Of a DNA stretch of 64,000 nt, positions 1 through 10,513 are shown in pieces (the first letter of the stretch is position 1; every line of letters begins with the position of its first letter). The stretch spans positions 1-64,000 of the forward strand of contig JACCGJ010000566.1 in NCBI GenBank assembly GCA_013407085.1, read 5' to 3'. The translations under genes and the position numbers were made by a program. Below the pieces are notes generated by a model. That model made no database searches. It was given only the letters and a program-made list of their open reading frames with translations, and was not told where the DNA came from. This stretch comes from Atriophallophorus winterbourni (taxonomy: Eukaryota > Platyhelminthes > Trematoda > Plagiorchiida > Microphallidae).

Positions 1-2
1 TT

Positions 3-868
3 ACTGCCGAAGAGCCGGTAGATAATCCATCTTACTCGAGCAGGCCAACATTTGCCCAGATAACCGCGCAGATGGTGACTAAAACGGGGAGGCGTTCGTT
101 GGGATCAGTGACTCCTCGACTTAACGGAAACGAAAAAGGACTCAAAAAACCACTGCTACTAAAATGACTGACTCACATTATAAAACAAAATCCGCGGTTG
201 TAAACCTTAGCGTTATATGTACAAACGTGACCGAGTCGCAGGAAACGCTGTTTGAAGCTAAGCAAAAACATGACTTAGCTGAGTGGTATAAACTCTGCAG
301 TCAGATGAGCACGGCCGGAGTTACGCCTTCATCAGTAGTTCGATTAAACCGCCACCTGAATTCTCCTCACAAGGATGATCCTCGCCTTTTAAGAATAACG
401 CTGCAATCTGCGGAGGACGTGGAAAACGTACTCTTAAATGCTTACATTCTTAGAGGTGTTCCAGAGACTACATGTCGTATCCATGCAGACTTACAATGGT
501 GGGAGCGAAAGTCGTCGCAGAAATCTCGTGGAGAATGTAATCCGAGAAGTATTGTATTTCTAGGTGTTCCGGAAGATGCTGCTGACGTACCTTCTCAAGA
601 AAAGTCTGAGCACGACCACAAACAATGGAAATATCTAGCCGAAACAATTGGTATTAAAAATGCCATACTTGTGGATGCTTTTAGGATACCGCGGTCTTCC
701 AACTATAAAGGGCAAGGTCCTAGCCCTTTAAAGCTAACCTTCTTCACAACCGAAATGACGGATACTATCAAACGTGAATGGAAAGCTAATAGAAAAAAAC
801 CTACCACAAAACGTCGTGTTGAGCTTGCCCAAGGTAATAGCCGGAAGCAAGTTAACGGATGGTACTGA
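3..868 (+). pseudogene. CR1-like ORF1 remnant
   Basis: The main open stretch starts at ATG 164 and encodes 234 residues. Bases 3-160 are also open in another frame, so the ATG at 164 is probably internal and a frameshift lies just before it. The protein begins with a segment like VICTNVTES and goes on with VVRLNRHLNSP and LLRITLQSAEDVENVLL. The same segments appear in the minus-strand ORF1 at 10514-10966 (VICTNVPES, VVRLSRPPNSS, LLRVTLESVKAAETVLL). ORF1 proteins of CR1 elements are usually nucleic-acid-binding. No catalytic motif is visible here, and the PHD-type finger seen in the 11 kb copy would lie upstream of the window. Confidence 0.75.
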
Positions 869-901
869 CCCACAAACGCCTAGTGATGAGGTTCAACCTG
901 A

Positions 902-1900
902 ATGTCATGCGATAGCTCCAAAAAACTTGAGTATTCCGACTCTAACCGAGTCGGCCCTCTAATAACTTTTCATGATTTAAACACCACGAACTTTATAAGA
1001 TGTTTATATGCAGATGCACAAAGCCTTCCGAACAAATTAGCTGAGCTAGCCGAGATATGTTCGCGCTACTCACCTGACATTATCGCCATTACAGAAACAT
1101 GGTATTCTTTCCAATTGATTGAATCGGAGATATCAATTCCAAATATGAATTTGATAAGGAAAGATCGAGAGAGAAGCGGTGGTGGTGTTGCTCTTTACTA
1201 TCGCAATAGACTCCAGTGCCATCCAATAGACAAGACAGAATTCACGCTCGAGGATACAATTTGGTGCACTTTAACACTGATGTCTGGTGAAGTCTGCATT
1301 ATTGGTGTGGTCTACCGGTCCCCTTCATCCACGGAATCGTACAACGAAAGGTTGATCCAAGTGCTTCAGCGCTTGACTCGCACACAGCAAGCAACGACAC
1401 TTATTATGGGTGATTTTAATCTGTCCACCCTTTATCTCAGGGACGATCACTCCCCACAAACACCAGAATACCGATTTAGAGAGGTACTAGATTAAATCCC
1501 GTTATACAACCATGTTCACGAATGCACCCGGAGGAGAGGTTCTGACCGCCCCTCTGTCTTGGATTTGGTGTTAACATCGGAGGAACAATCTATCGAAGCG
1601 ATCGAATTCCAGGCTCCACTGGGTCTTAGCGACCTTTCAGTGCTTGTGTTCGACTATGTTTGCAGTACTCAGCAATCGGTTACTCCGAATGGGGTGGTTC
1701 GACGGGTAGATAAATTGGCCCTGAGTAAATCGCTCATGCAGATTCCGCATTTTCAGACGGACAATATAACCGCTGACTCGCAATATAACGAGCTTGTAGG
1801 TTTTCTGAAAATGAAGATAGACGAGAACTCGCAGATCGTTCGGAAAAGGTGCGTCGATGAACTTCGTTTTGTTGTCCGCAGCAGAACAAAAATTGGATAG
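902..1900 (+). pseudogene. CR1-like ORF2, endonuclease part, broken
   Basis: An APE-type endonuclease/exonuclease/phosphatase domain that nicks target DNA in LINE retrotransposition. Visible landmarks are the N-terminal block around ADAQSLPNKLAEL, the acidic ITETW motif, GVVYRSPSS, MGDFN, and the C-terminal LDLVLTSEE block. An in-frame TAA at 1493-1495 interrupts it after REVLD; reading resumes in the same frame. The closing motif reads S-D-L where active copies have S-D-H (compare H-A-D-H-A in the element at 7.5 kb), so a catalytic histidine is lost. The frame shifts near 1890-1905. Confidence 0.8.
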
Positions 1901-2072
1901 CACTGAAGCGAGCAGCGTGGGTGCAGCATAAAGCCAACACTACTTCTAATTCTTGGCAACATTTCCGTATGTTACGCAACAAAGTGACTGCGCTTATTCG
2001 AGAGGATAAGGAAGCGCACCAATTGATGCTCCTGTCGAAAATGGAACGCAACCCTAAATTATTATACAAATC

Positions 2073-3901
2073 ATGAACGCGAAAGCAAAAGTCAAACCAG
2101 GTATTTTTCCCATCCAGAATGGCGAAAAACTAACTGAAACAGCGTTAGAAACCGCAAATGCTCTGGCAATTTACTATTCTAAGGTGTTCGTGCCAAAGGT
2201 TTTAGTGGAACGTTCTGAGTATTCAATTGAAACAGGAATCGAAACGTTGTGCGATATTTCGATAAATCCAATGATTGTTGCAAGTCATTTGCTCAAACTA
2301 AAGGTAAGAATATCCCCAGGAGCGGATGGCATCACACCGGATGTGCTCAAGTTCTGTCACCGTCAGCTTTGTGAACCGCTCTCCAGCCTGTTTAACTATT
2401 CGTTGCTTAAGGGAGTTGTACCGAAAGATTGGAAGTCTGGCGTGATAACACCTATATTCAAAGGCGGTTGCCGATCTGACGCTGCAAATTATCGTCCCGT
2501 CACAATTTTACCTGTTATTGCTAAACTCATGGAACGTATCGTCTCGGAAAAAATAGTTGCACACTTCGAATCGCATAATTTGTTTTCGCCAGCGCAGCAT
2601 GGATTTCGATCACACCGATCTTGTCTCACAAATCTTCTCCTCACGTTAGACGACTGGACAAAGGAGATGGATAAAAGTTCTTGCATCCACGTCTGTTACC
2701 TCGACATTTCGAAAGCTTTTGACAGAGTCAATCATCATTTGCTTCTTCAAAAACTGATGCGTTTAGGAATATGTGATCCACTCCTCTCATGGTTGTGCGA
2801 CTATCTGTCAGATCGCGACGCCCGAGTTAAAGTTAACGGAGCGCTATTCCAAACGTTCAAAACCACCAGTGGAGTCCCACAAGGGTCTGTGCTAGGCCCG
2901 CTCCTCTTTCTGTTGTACATAAATGATTTACCCCCCCCCCTCATATCGTCCAAAATGGTCCTGTTCGCGGATGATATGAAAATTTGGACGACAATAAGTT
3001 CTGCAGAGGATTTGAAAAACTGCAAACGGATTTGGGCAGCGTGTCGATTTGGGCGGCCATGAATGACATGTCATTCAACATACAGAAATGTAAGATGCTC
3101 CATCTTGGCAAGAATGTTCCTTGGACATATCGATTGGGAACTGAAAACCTAGCATGGAGCTCGTTGGAAAAAGATCTTGGAGTGTGGATTAGCGGGAACC
3201 TGAAGAGCACAGCGCACTGTCAGAAAATATATCGACGAGCAAACAGATTGTTAGGTATCTTTCGAAGAATATTTGGAAGATTCTCTCTGGTAACGTTACC
3301 AAGGGTAATGAATGTCTACCTTCGCCCTACGATGGAGTATGCGGTAGAGGTGTGGGCTCCTTGGCTGCGAAAGGATATTGCTCTCTTCGATAAAATCTAT
3401 CACAGAGCAACAAAGTTAGTGATGGGTCTTCGCAATGTTCCGTACACCGAAAGATTGCGACGTCTGGGTCTATGCGATTTTACCCAAAGGAGGATATGAC
3501 GCGATATTATTCTGACCTATAGAATTGTGTCTACCGAAGGACATTAACTAAAGCACTTGCTTGATGTGCGTGATGAGAATGTGACCCGCGGACATACCTT
3601 ATCCCTTCACATCCCAAGTTCCAGTATTGATTGTCGGGGCCATATTTTCGCCGAACGTGCAATATTTCTTTGGAATTCCCTACCCCAACATGTGGTGGAC
3701 TCTCCTTGCCTGGCGATGTTTAAAGAAAAATTGGACTTACATATGAAAAGAATAACATTCATGAGCCTTACATGTGATATTCTCTATTTCTTTTATACTA
3801 TTGTATTTTTTCATGTTTTATTAATACCGTCATCCTGTGGTGTTGAAAGTATTAACTTTTTTAACCATAAATCTTTGAATTTGAATTTGATAAACAAATG
3901 A
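2073..3901 (+). pseudogene. CR1-like ORF2, reverse transcriptase and C-terminal part, broken
   Basis: The reverse transcriptase domain is clear: SPGADGITPDVLK, NYRPVTILPV, QHGFRSHRSCLTNLL, YLDISKAFDRVNH, SGVPQGSVLGPLLF and the catalytic FADD at about residue 296. An 11-base C run at about 2930-2940 lies between the last two blocks. The frame shifts near 3000, and the rest (to RRI) is read in the frame of 2984-3499. A TGA at 3497-3499 stops it, and the C-terminal tail is open again at 3557-3901 (NSLPQHVVDSP). The upstream linker between 1900 and 2073 is coding in yet another frame. Confidence 0.85.
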
Positions 3902-5042
3902 TATGTGGGGTCAGAGAGTTCCATATAAAACAAACTCGGACAGCATAGAAGAACTTTCGATAATTTGATCTAGAGTGTGGAACAATTAACTTGTAGCCAT
4001 GAAATCTGCTGTCACGTGCTTATTGCGGATGAAACGAGTGTTCAAGTGGGTGATCCACTGTATGTAAAATGTTGAACAGCATGACCAAGTCACCCCTGAC
4101 ACGACGGTGTGAAAAGTCAAACAGGTTCAGAGTTACAATCCTCTCCTCGTATGGCCTGTCATATAGTCCGGTCAACAGTTTTGTAGCGCGATAGTATACG
4201 CGTTTGTAAACATGGGGACCATGCTTCAACAGCGTACACCATTGTTGGTCTGACACAGGTGTTAATTATCCGTGGGAGTATCTGCTTTGGGAAATTACCG
4301 AAAATCCTTCTGAGCAGTGCTACGCTTCAAAAGGACATTTTGTATACCGGTAGTGAACGATGAAGCATCAATCAAGATAGATCGTAGGTGCATATTCCGG
4401 GTATCGTTCACTGTACAAACATAGTGTTATTCATTCACTCGTTTAATACATTAGTTCAGTTACGGTCGACTGATTCTCCCAAACTTGAACTGTTTATAAG
4501 ATGAAATGGGACTTTCTCTGTGAATTGCAGCTGAATGTTGAATAATTCTTTAATGAGGTCCAGCGGTACTGGCATTTGAAAGAATTTTGTTGCACCAGTC
4601 GCCAATTGTCATATCTGTGATGTGCTACTAAAGTCCCACTCTTGGGTTCGACAGAACACAGCCGTAACTGAACCAGTGTATTAAACGAGTGGATGAATAA
4701 CACGATGTTTGTACAGTGAACGATACCCAGAATATGCACCTACGATCTATCTTGATTGATGCTTCATCGTTCACTACCGGTATACAAAATGTCCTGTCGA
4801 AGCGTAGCACTGCTCAGAAGGAATTTTGATAGTTTCACAAAGCAGATACTCCCACGTATAATTAACACCTGTGTCAGACCAACAATGAGGTCCCCATGTT
4901 TACAAAATTACAGATTTCATGGCTACAAGTTAATTATTCCACACTCTAGATCAAATTATCGAAAGTTCTTCTTTGCTGTCCGAGTTTGTTTTATGTGGAA
5001 CTCTCTAACCCCACATATCATTTGTGCATCAAGCATGAACAT
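3896..5042. repeat. Long inverted repeat built from two head-to-head CR1 3' fragments
   Basis: The left arm (about 3896-4465) is the reverse complement of the right arm (about 4660-5042), around a spacer of about 195 bases. Matching landmarks: the block at 3901-4010 pairs with 4910-5030, and the block at 4381-4460 pairs with 4660-4750. The left arm has about 215 extra bases (roughly 4017-4230) that are missing from the right arm. Both arms encode the C-terminal region of a CR1-like RT, on the minus strand at left and the plus strand at right. A cruciform could form. Confidence 0.8.
4020..4260 (-). pseudogene. CR1-like RT C-terminal fragment, left arm of inverted repeat
   Basis: The minus-strand reading contains KRVYYRATKLLTGLYDRPY and LFDFSHRRVRGDL, the same region as KIYHRATKLVMGLRNVPY and LCDFTQRRI in the element at 1-3.9 kb. 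There is no RT catalytic part, so this is a 5'-truncated or broken piece. The matching part is absent from the right arm. Confidence 0.7.
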
Positions 5043-5220
5043 GTTCAAGGATGAACTTGACAAGTATATGTAGATCAAAACCAACCTCGCACCTGAATAC
5101 ACATGCTGACTTTCCATATTGATTAAACATTTGTGTTGTTTTTATGCATTCCCTATATTTTTAATCTGTGGTTACGGTAAAGTATTTGCTTTTTTACCAT
5201 TGAAACTTTAAATTGCTTTG
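4756..5220 (+). pseudogene. CR1-like RT C-terminal fragment and 3' end, right arm
   Basis: Plus-strand reading with ILPRIINTCVRPTM, then a jump over the segment kept in the left arm, then MWNSLTPHI and MNMFKDELDKYM ending at TAG 5071-5073. The following bases to about 5220 look like a CR1 3' UTR (compare 3780-3895). The internal deletion removes the segment with the RATKL block. Confidence 0.7.
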
Positions 5221-5243
5221 AACTGAACTAAAGTTACCGACTT

Positions 5244-5525
5244 GAATTGTAATCCGAAGTGGTCGACTCACAAGAAACGCCTTTTGAGGCTAGGCAATAA
5301 AATGACCTAGGAAAATGGTATATACACTGATTGTGCGGCACTTTGCCGGGATCAGGATTGTGCTTTCGTACCATATACTCTGTAGTCAGATGAGACTAGT
5401 GGCAGTCACACCATCATCCATAGTTCGCCTCAACAGCTACTTGAACTCTCCAGCAAGAATGAACATCGCGTTCTAATGAAAAGTAGCAATCTGTGAACGA
5501 CGTAGAAAACGTACTCTCAATTGCT
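5244..5525 (+). pseudogene. CR1-like ORF1 fragment split by a SINE-1 tail
   Basis: Nucleotide-level match to the ORF1 at 230-440: the stretches around 5265-5320, 5385-5460 and 5483-5525 follow the order of the 5' element (CNVTESQET-like block, then CSQM, then the AEDVENVL block). Between 5322 and 5380 the sequence is interrupted by the last ~55 bases of SINE-1. The fragment ends abruptly where the next, minus-strand element begins. Confidence 0.65.
5322..5380 (+). repeat. SINE-1 copy, strongly 5'-truncated
   Basis: Only the terminal part is present: the block from CACTG through GGCACTTTGCCGGGATCAGG to GTGCTTTC, followed by a short CATA-type tail. Short TATA-containing repeats flank it. It sits inside the ORF1 fragment and marks the 3' end of the SINE. 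Confidence 0.7.
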
Positions 5526-6730
5526 GTGGAAAGAGTCGTCGGTTAAGGCGTCTGAAAAGTCGCCTTAGAAGACCAACACTGTGGTTTGTGGTTCTTGCAG
5601 CCTTGTCGCACTGGCTGGAGCAACCCAAGTCTTGCTGTACGATGACGCCGAGGTCGCTTACCTGGTCCACATGGCGCAAACGTTCGTCCCTCACGTGATA
5701 AGCGTAACGAACAGAGTGTCGAATGGTCAGAATGTGGCATTTTGCTGAGTTGAACGGTGAATTGTGTTCTAATGACCACCGGTAGAGACGGTCGAGGTCA
5801 CGTTGCAGGATTTGATGTTCTTCGAAGCTAGATATACGACGCCAAACCTTGAGGTCATCCGCGAAGAGTGAAAACGAGCTTGATAAGATCCTGCTGATAT
5901 CATTGATGAATATAAGGAAGAGAGTGGGTCCGAGTACGGATCCTTGCGGAACTCCACTGGTCACCGGGAAACAGTCTGATTAGGCGTCTTTGACGCGCGC
6001 ACACGATGTGCGATCTTGCAGAGATCGGCTGATCCACGTCAACAAGGGGTCATCGATTCCGTAGTGGCGTAGCTTTCGAATGAGAATAAGGTGATCAACT
6101 ATATCAAAGGCTTTCGAAAAATCCAGGTATGCCACCTCAACTGCCACCCGACAGTCCACGGCTTTCGTCCAATTGTCCCTGGCCAACAGGAGGTTGGATA
6201 GACAGGAGTGTCCTGGCCGGAAACCATGCTGTTCGTGAGCAAGGATGTGATTTTCTTCAAGGTGGCGTGTAATGGTGTCAGCTATAATACTTTCCATGAC
6301 CTTTGAAATCACAGACAGCAAGGTCACCGGGCGGTAATTAGCTGGTAAGGTGCGGTCGCCTCCTTTAAAGACTGGAGTGATCAAGCCTTGTTTCCAAGTT
6401 TGTGGGACTTCGGCTGAGTCGAGTGAACGCTGGAAATATAGCGCCAGATCGTTTGAGATATATGCTGCGACTGCATTCAAAGCTTTTGGGTGTATGTGAT
6501 CTATACCCGGGGAGCAATTCTGTCGCAGGTGGATCAATTTGTGGTAGACGGCGTCACGGCTGAAGATGATTGAGCTCAATGAAGGCATAGGAGACAGTGG
6601 TGCAAGTATGACTACGGACTGAGGGGCAGCACGAAAGATGGGAGCGTACTGCGCGCCCAAAGTGCTGGCGACTTCTTCAGGTGACGTGGATAGACCTGAG
6701 GGTGTCTTGAGCGAAAGGATACCAGTTTTC
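5526..6730 (-). pseudogene. CR1-like reverse transcriptase, broken
   Basis: Visible blocks on the minus strand: SPGIDHIHPKALNAV, ANYRPVTLLSV, EQHGFRPGHSCLSNLL, YLDFSKAFDIVDH, then a stop after RVKDA (5980-5982). A few bases on, TSGVPQGSVLGPTLF and catalytic FADDLKVW follow at 5473-5964. The first part ends near residue 226 and the second is in a different frame, so there is a stop or frameshift at about 5965-5985. The frame runs into unrelated ORF1-derived sequence below 5526. Confidence 0.85.
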
Positions 6731-6956
6731 CCTTTCCTCCGAGCGTTTATCTCCTTATATAACAGCTATGGGTTTCCTAGAAGTCTCAAAGTTAGCTGTT
6801 GTTGATAAAGGAATTGATCATTACGTTTGAGAGATGTACACTGGTTTCGCAATAATCTGTAGAATTCCCAGTTCTCTGAGGTGGGGCATCGAGAGAAAGT
6901 ATGCCATGCAAGATTCCGTAATGCAATCATTTTTTGGTCTGGCTTCTAATTGTCGG

Positions 6957-7314
6957 AACTCCGCCAAGGACGGTCCCAAGCCCGTCTGAGAAAGGAGGAG
7001 GGCTAGCAACCCTATCCCGTAAAACCTACATTGCTACGAAAACGATGACAACAGATCCGTGGTTCGGTCATGTCTGCAGGTTGGATCCCAGTTCGCATAC
7101 GAAGGTAGCCATGCACTGGCATCCGCAAGGTAAACGAAAAAGGGGACTGCCCAAGGAAACTTGGCGCAGAACGTTGGAACGCGAACTACGTGCACAAGGA
7201 TTCACGGTGCAGACGGCAACGGAAGCAGCGACAGACCGGAACCACTGGCGTGAAGTTGTCTTCGCCTCATGTGCCACTTCACTGAGAGGACTGAATGAAT
7301 GAATAATGAATGAA
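6957..7314 (+). mobile_element. 5'-truncated LINE insertion with 13-bp target-site duplication
   Basis: About 358 bases encoding only a LINE C-terminus: WFGHVCRLDPSSH, WHPQGKRKRGLPKETWRR, then a DRNHWREVV-type ending and a stop, followed by a short (GAAT)n tail. TTCTAATTGTCGG occurs at about 6944-6956 and again right after the tail (about 7315-7327). This is the classic signature of target-primed reverse transcription with 5' truncation. A second copy of the same C-terminus is at 45284-45514. Confidence 0.85.
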
Positions 7315-7837
7315 TTCTAATTGTCGGTCGGTCGCGTTTTGTTGGTATTGCCTTCATCGTCGATGATCGGTCAAGTAATGTGCGCCATCTTGTAACAAAA
7401 TAACTCCAAGTAGTGTCAAGTTGCGCAGTATGTAGCAAGTCCAACGTGTTCGCGGCAACAAGCTCACGCAGTAGCGTGTAGTTCGTAATCCTCCTAGTAG
7501 TGGCGTCCGGTATCCCCGCATAATGAGAGTAGCAGAGGTAGTCAAATATCAGCACGGCATGATCAGCATGACCCAGTGGTGGTTCGATCATCATGTTTTC
7601 GACCAACAGTTCTTCGTTGGTAAGTATCAGATCGAGGGTGGACGGGATCTCGTGGCCGCAGAATCGTGTCGGTTCGTTGACATGGCTGTACAATGGATGA
7701 GTATCAATCAATTCTGATAAGTCACGTCCAAACTGATGGCTGGGCGAGCCTGACGATACACCCGGAGAGTTGAAGTCTCCCATTATGAGGACATGCGTGA
7801 AGTGTTGAGAAAGTCCGAGTCGGATGGCAGCCAGCAA
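7315..7837 (-). pseudogene. CR1-like endonuclease, C-terminal half
   Basis: The minus-strand reading carries VLIMGDFNSPG, STLDLILTNEE and the closing motif HADHAVLIFDYLC with its catalytic histidine intact. The N-terminal half with the ITET motif is missing because the element is cut at about 7840, next to the (TTC)n tail of the neighbouring element. The linker continues to RDRPTIR, where the inserted LINE at 6957-7314 breaks it, and resumes below 6956. Confidence 0.8.
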
Positions 7838-7980
7838 AGGAGAGTCAGAAGAAGAAGAAGAAGAAAAATGGCTTTATTCGAGTACACGAATTTTCAGCGA
7901 TACAATTAATTCGACCACACGTAATAAAATGTAAATTTAAAAAAAATACATGTCAAATAAAGATGATCCCACTTCAGTTA

Positions 7981-9416
7981 TTATACTGTCAGTTTCTTCC
8001 CCAAATCGAGAATAACTTTTGTACGGTCAACCAAATATCGAGCCAGGTAAGGAATAAAAGAATTTTTGAATTTCTCAGTTCTCGCATACGGGACGATATG
8101 TTGACTACACGTGGCTGGGCACGATCTGCAAGCCATAAGGACCTCATGCAGTGGGTGTGCATTATCAGACGATATGACTCTGACCAATCTGTCACATTCA
8201 CGAAAGTGTCGTTCGACGATCATATCACGAATTAACTCGGTGGAGGAAGAGCTCAATCTTGAAATTAATTTGATTCCTCTTCTGATCATCAAAAAATCCT
8301 TTTCAAAATGACCAGGAAAAATTATAGGGATGCGTAGATTAAAATGGGAACAATGCAAGAAAAAACAAAACATCTAACTACATCAGGAGGAACAGCTAAA
8401 GAACGAAGACGTAAGGCATAAAATGATAACCTTCTAACCTTCAAGTACTGTGCAGTCACATGATCGGTCCATTTGAGACTCTGTGATAAAATGACGCCAA
8501 GATACTTGAAACATGCGCTTCTGCTGAAGTTCGAGCCATTGAAGGAAATCGTGGGAATTCCTTGAATCAAAGTTTCACGACGCTGACCAGCTAAGTTTGA
8601 AAATATTACCTCTTTGCATTTTTGAGGGTTTAACGATAAGCCGAGCGAGGATGACCACTGGCCAATATCATTGATAATAAATTCAGATATGGGAGAGTCA
8701 GCACATCTATGGTGGTCAAAAACAACAGCAATGTCATCAGCATATTTTAGAATAAGAGTGGAATGAAAGCAAGGAAGATCAGAAATGTAGATAGAAAATA
8801 AGAATGGTGAAAGCATTGCGCCTTATAGAACACCGCGAGAAATCGTTACAGAATTGGACACTTTACCATTCACGGCAGTATACTGTACGCGGTCCTTAAA
8901 ATAGGACGCTATCCAGTGAACAAGGTTCAGGGGTACACCACAATCATGAAGTTTTTTTAGCAAAGAACTTCTGATAACACTGTTGAAAGCGTTGGTGTAA
9001 TCAAGAAAACAAACCTGTACCGCTTTTGATTTCGAATCTAATGACCGGGATACATGGTCAGTTAGCAACGCAAGTGCGTCTACTGTCGAACGATTTTTGC
9101 GGTACGCGAACTGATGCTAATCTTCTACCTGGCAACTCGAAACAAGTCGTCGTAGCACTATACTTTCCAGTACTTTGAGTAGCTGCGACGTACACGCAAT
9201 GGGGCGGTACTGCCCAGGATCATTTTTGGGGATTGGTGTAATACGTACCGGCTTCCAACTGCCAGGAAAAATACTTCTCTCAATGCATCTGTTGAAGATA
9301 GAAGAGATCGGCGAAGAAAGTTCACGTGCGCATTCTTTCAGCAAAAGAGGGGAAAGATTATCGGGGCCTGCAGCCATTGAGCGGGATACAGCGAAAAGTG
9401 ACTGCATAACTTCCAC
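7981..9416 (-). pseudogene. LINE reverse transcriptase with two stop codons
   Basis: Three open pieces read in order: 9416-9117 (SMAAGPDNLSPLLLKECA, GQYRPIACTSQLLKVLE), 9111-8823 (HQFAYRKNRSTVDALALL, CFLDYTNAFNSV) and 8816-8322 (GAMLSPFLFSIYISDLP, catalytic KYADDIAVV, then the thumb FKYLGVILSQ). A tail at 8373-7981 overlaps in another frame. The stop at 8822-8824 is TAA where CAA (Q of the usual GVLQGA motif) is expected, a single C-to-T change. The other stop, TAG, is just before HQFAY. Confidence 0.85.
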
Positions 9417-10200
9417 TGAGCTTGTAAAAGTCGGAGTTGAGAAAGAGGATGGGGGTAAAACAAAATCAGGGATTTCTTGGGTTTGGGAGAAGATAAAAAA
9501 GATTCATTTAATGAATTTATATCACGGATAAAGGGAAGTACCTTTCTGTCTTTGCCACACAAACCTTTGAGCGCACTCCATAATTGGCGACTGTTATTCG
9601 TTCTCAAAATTGATTTCACATAAATATCTCGCATGCGTTGAATCTCAAGCTTGATTAATGAAGACAGCTGAGAGACAGTGTGACGATCAAGATTTTTGAA
9701 AGCCTTTTCCTTCAGTCTTCGGAGGCGCTTCAATTTATTAGAGGAAAAACAATCAGGTCGAACAAAAATAGTTTCCTGAGGACAACATATATCAAAGCAA
9801 AAGTTTAGATAGGATGTAAAAACTGTACTAGATTCCGAATTTGGAGGGCGGTAGATCATACCCAACAAGGCCACGTCGTCGCGCTGCAAGGAAACTTTAC
9901 ACCACAAAGTGTCAGGAACAGACAGATCAGGATCTTGGATCGCTTCACAGCGTAGTGCTTGATTGTAATACAGTAGGACACCTCCGCCCCTAGTCTTACG
10001 ATCAATGAGGAATGACAGCATGTTTGTGAGCATTAGTTCAGTAGCCAATATGGTTGGGATCAACCAGGTTTCTGTGATGGCAATGAGATCAAAGTTTTTT
10101 GTCGAATGTAGCAGTTGTAATTCGGAGAATTTGTTCATGAATCCTCGGGTGTTCGTATAGCAACAGGACAGTGTATTGCGGTTGTGTTGGACATCGTGAG
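9417..10200 (-). pseudogene. LINE endonuclease with internal deletion, plus linker
   Basis: The N-terminal half is present (block around MNKFSELQLL, then DLIAITETW, TRGGGVLLYYNQAL, LLGMIYRPPNS). The reading then jumps from the region after RPPNSES directly into the linker (FVRPDCFSSNKLKRLRRLK). The segment with the MGDFN and S-D-H motifs is absent. The frame stays open across the junction, so the deletion was in frame or nearly so. The linker runs on to the RT. Confidence 0.75.
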
Positions 10201-10513
10201 GTGTAGCACCTAGGAAGCCGATTCGGAAGGGATCGGCTGTGATAGGTTTTTTGAGGCGGCTGTTTCATATAATTCCGGCTTTCGACCTCGGGTGTTGGGT
10301 CGGTAATTTTCGGCTCGGATCTAATCCGATTGGTATCGATAGACGAACGAAGGCGAATTTCTGATGGAGCTTTCTAACAGTTCGCATACCAACAGTCGAG
10401 CGCCAACGTGACCATACTTTCAGACTGGAAAGTTATTTTCGTGATTCGGGGGGCATTGCCTATGAAGTTCGGTGACTTGGGTAGGCGTTTTAGCGATGTT
10501 GTTAGTGTGGCCG

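Larger units (their letters stand above)
1..3895 (+). mobile_element. CR1-like non-LTR retrotransposon, nearly full length but inactive
   Basis: A plus-strand LINE with an ORF1 remnant, an APE-type endonuclease and a reverse transcriptase in the usual order. It is cut by the window start and ends at a TTTGAAT-type short 3' repeat near 3880-3895, right where a long inverted repeat begins. The reading frame is broken by at least two stops (1493-1495 and 3497-3499) and about three frameshifts (near 160, 1890-1905 and 2070, plus one near 3000), so it cannot make its proteins. The RT motif spacing resembles trematode CR1 elements; that clade call is from memory of the family, not a search. Confidence 0.85.
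5526..7842 (-). mobile_element. CR1-like LINE fragment, interrupted by another LINE
   Basis: A minus-strand element with part of the endonuclease (7202-7837 side), a linker and the reverse transcriptase (5526-6660). It lacks the N-terminal endonuclease half and the 3' end. A 5'-truncated LINE of another family is inserted at 6957-7314 with a 13-base target-site duplication. If the insertion and one duplicate are left out, the linker reading is continuous across the site. Confidence 0.8.
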
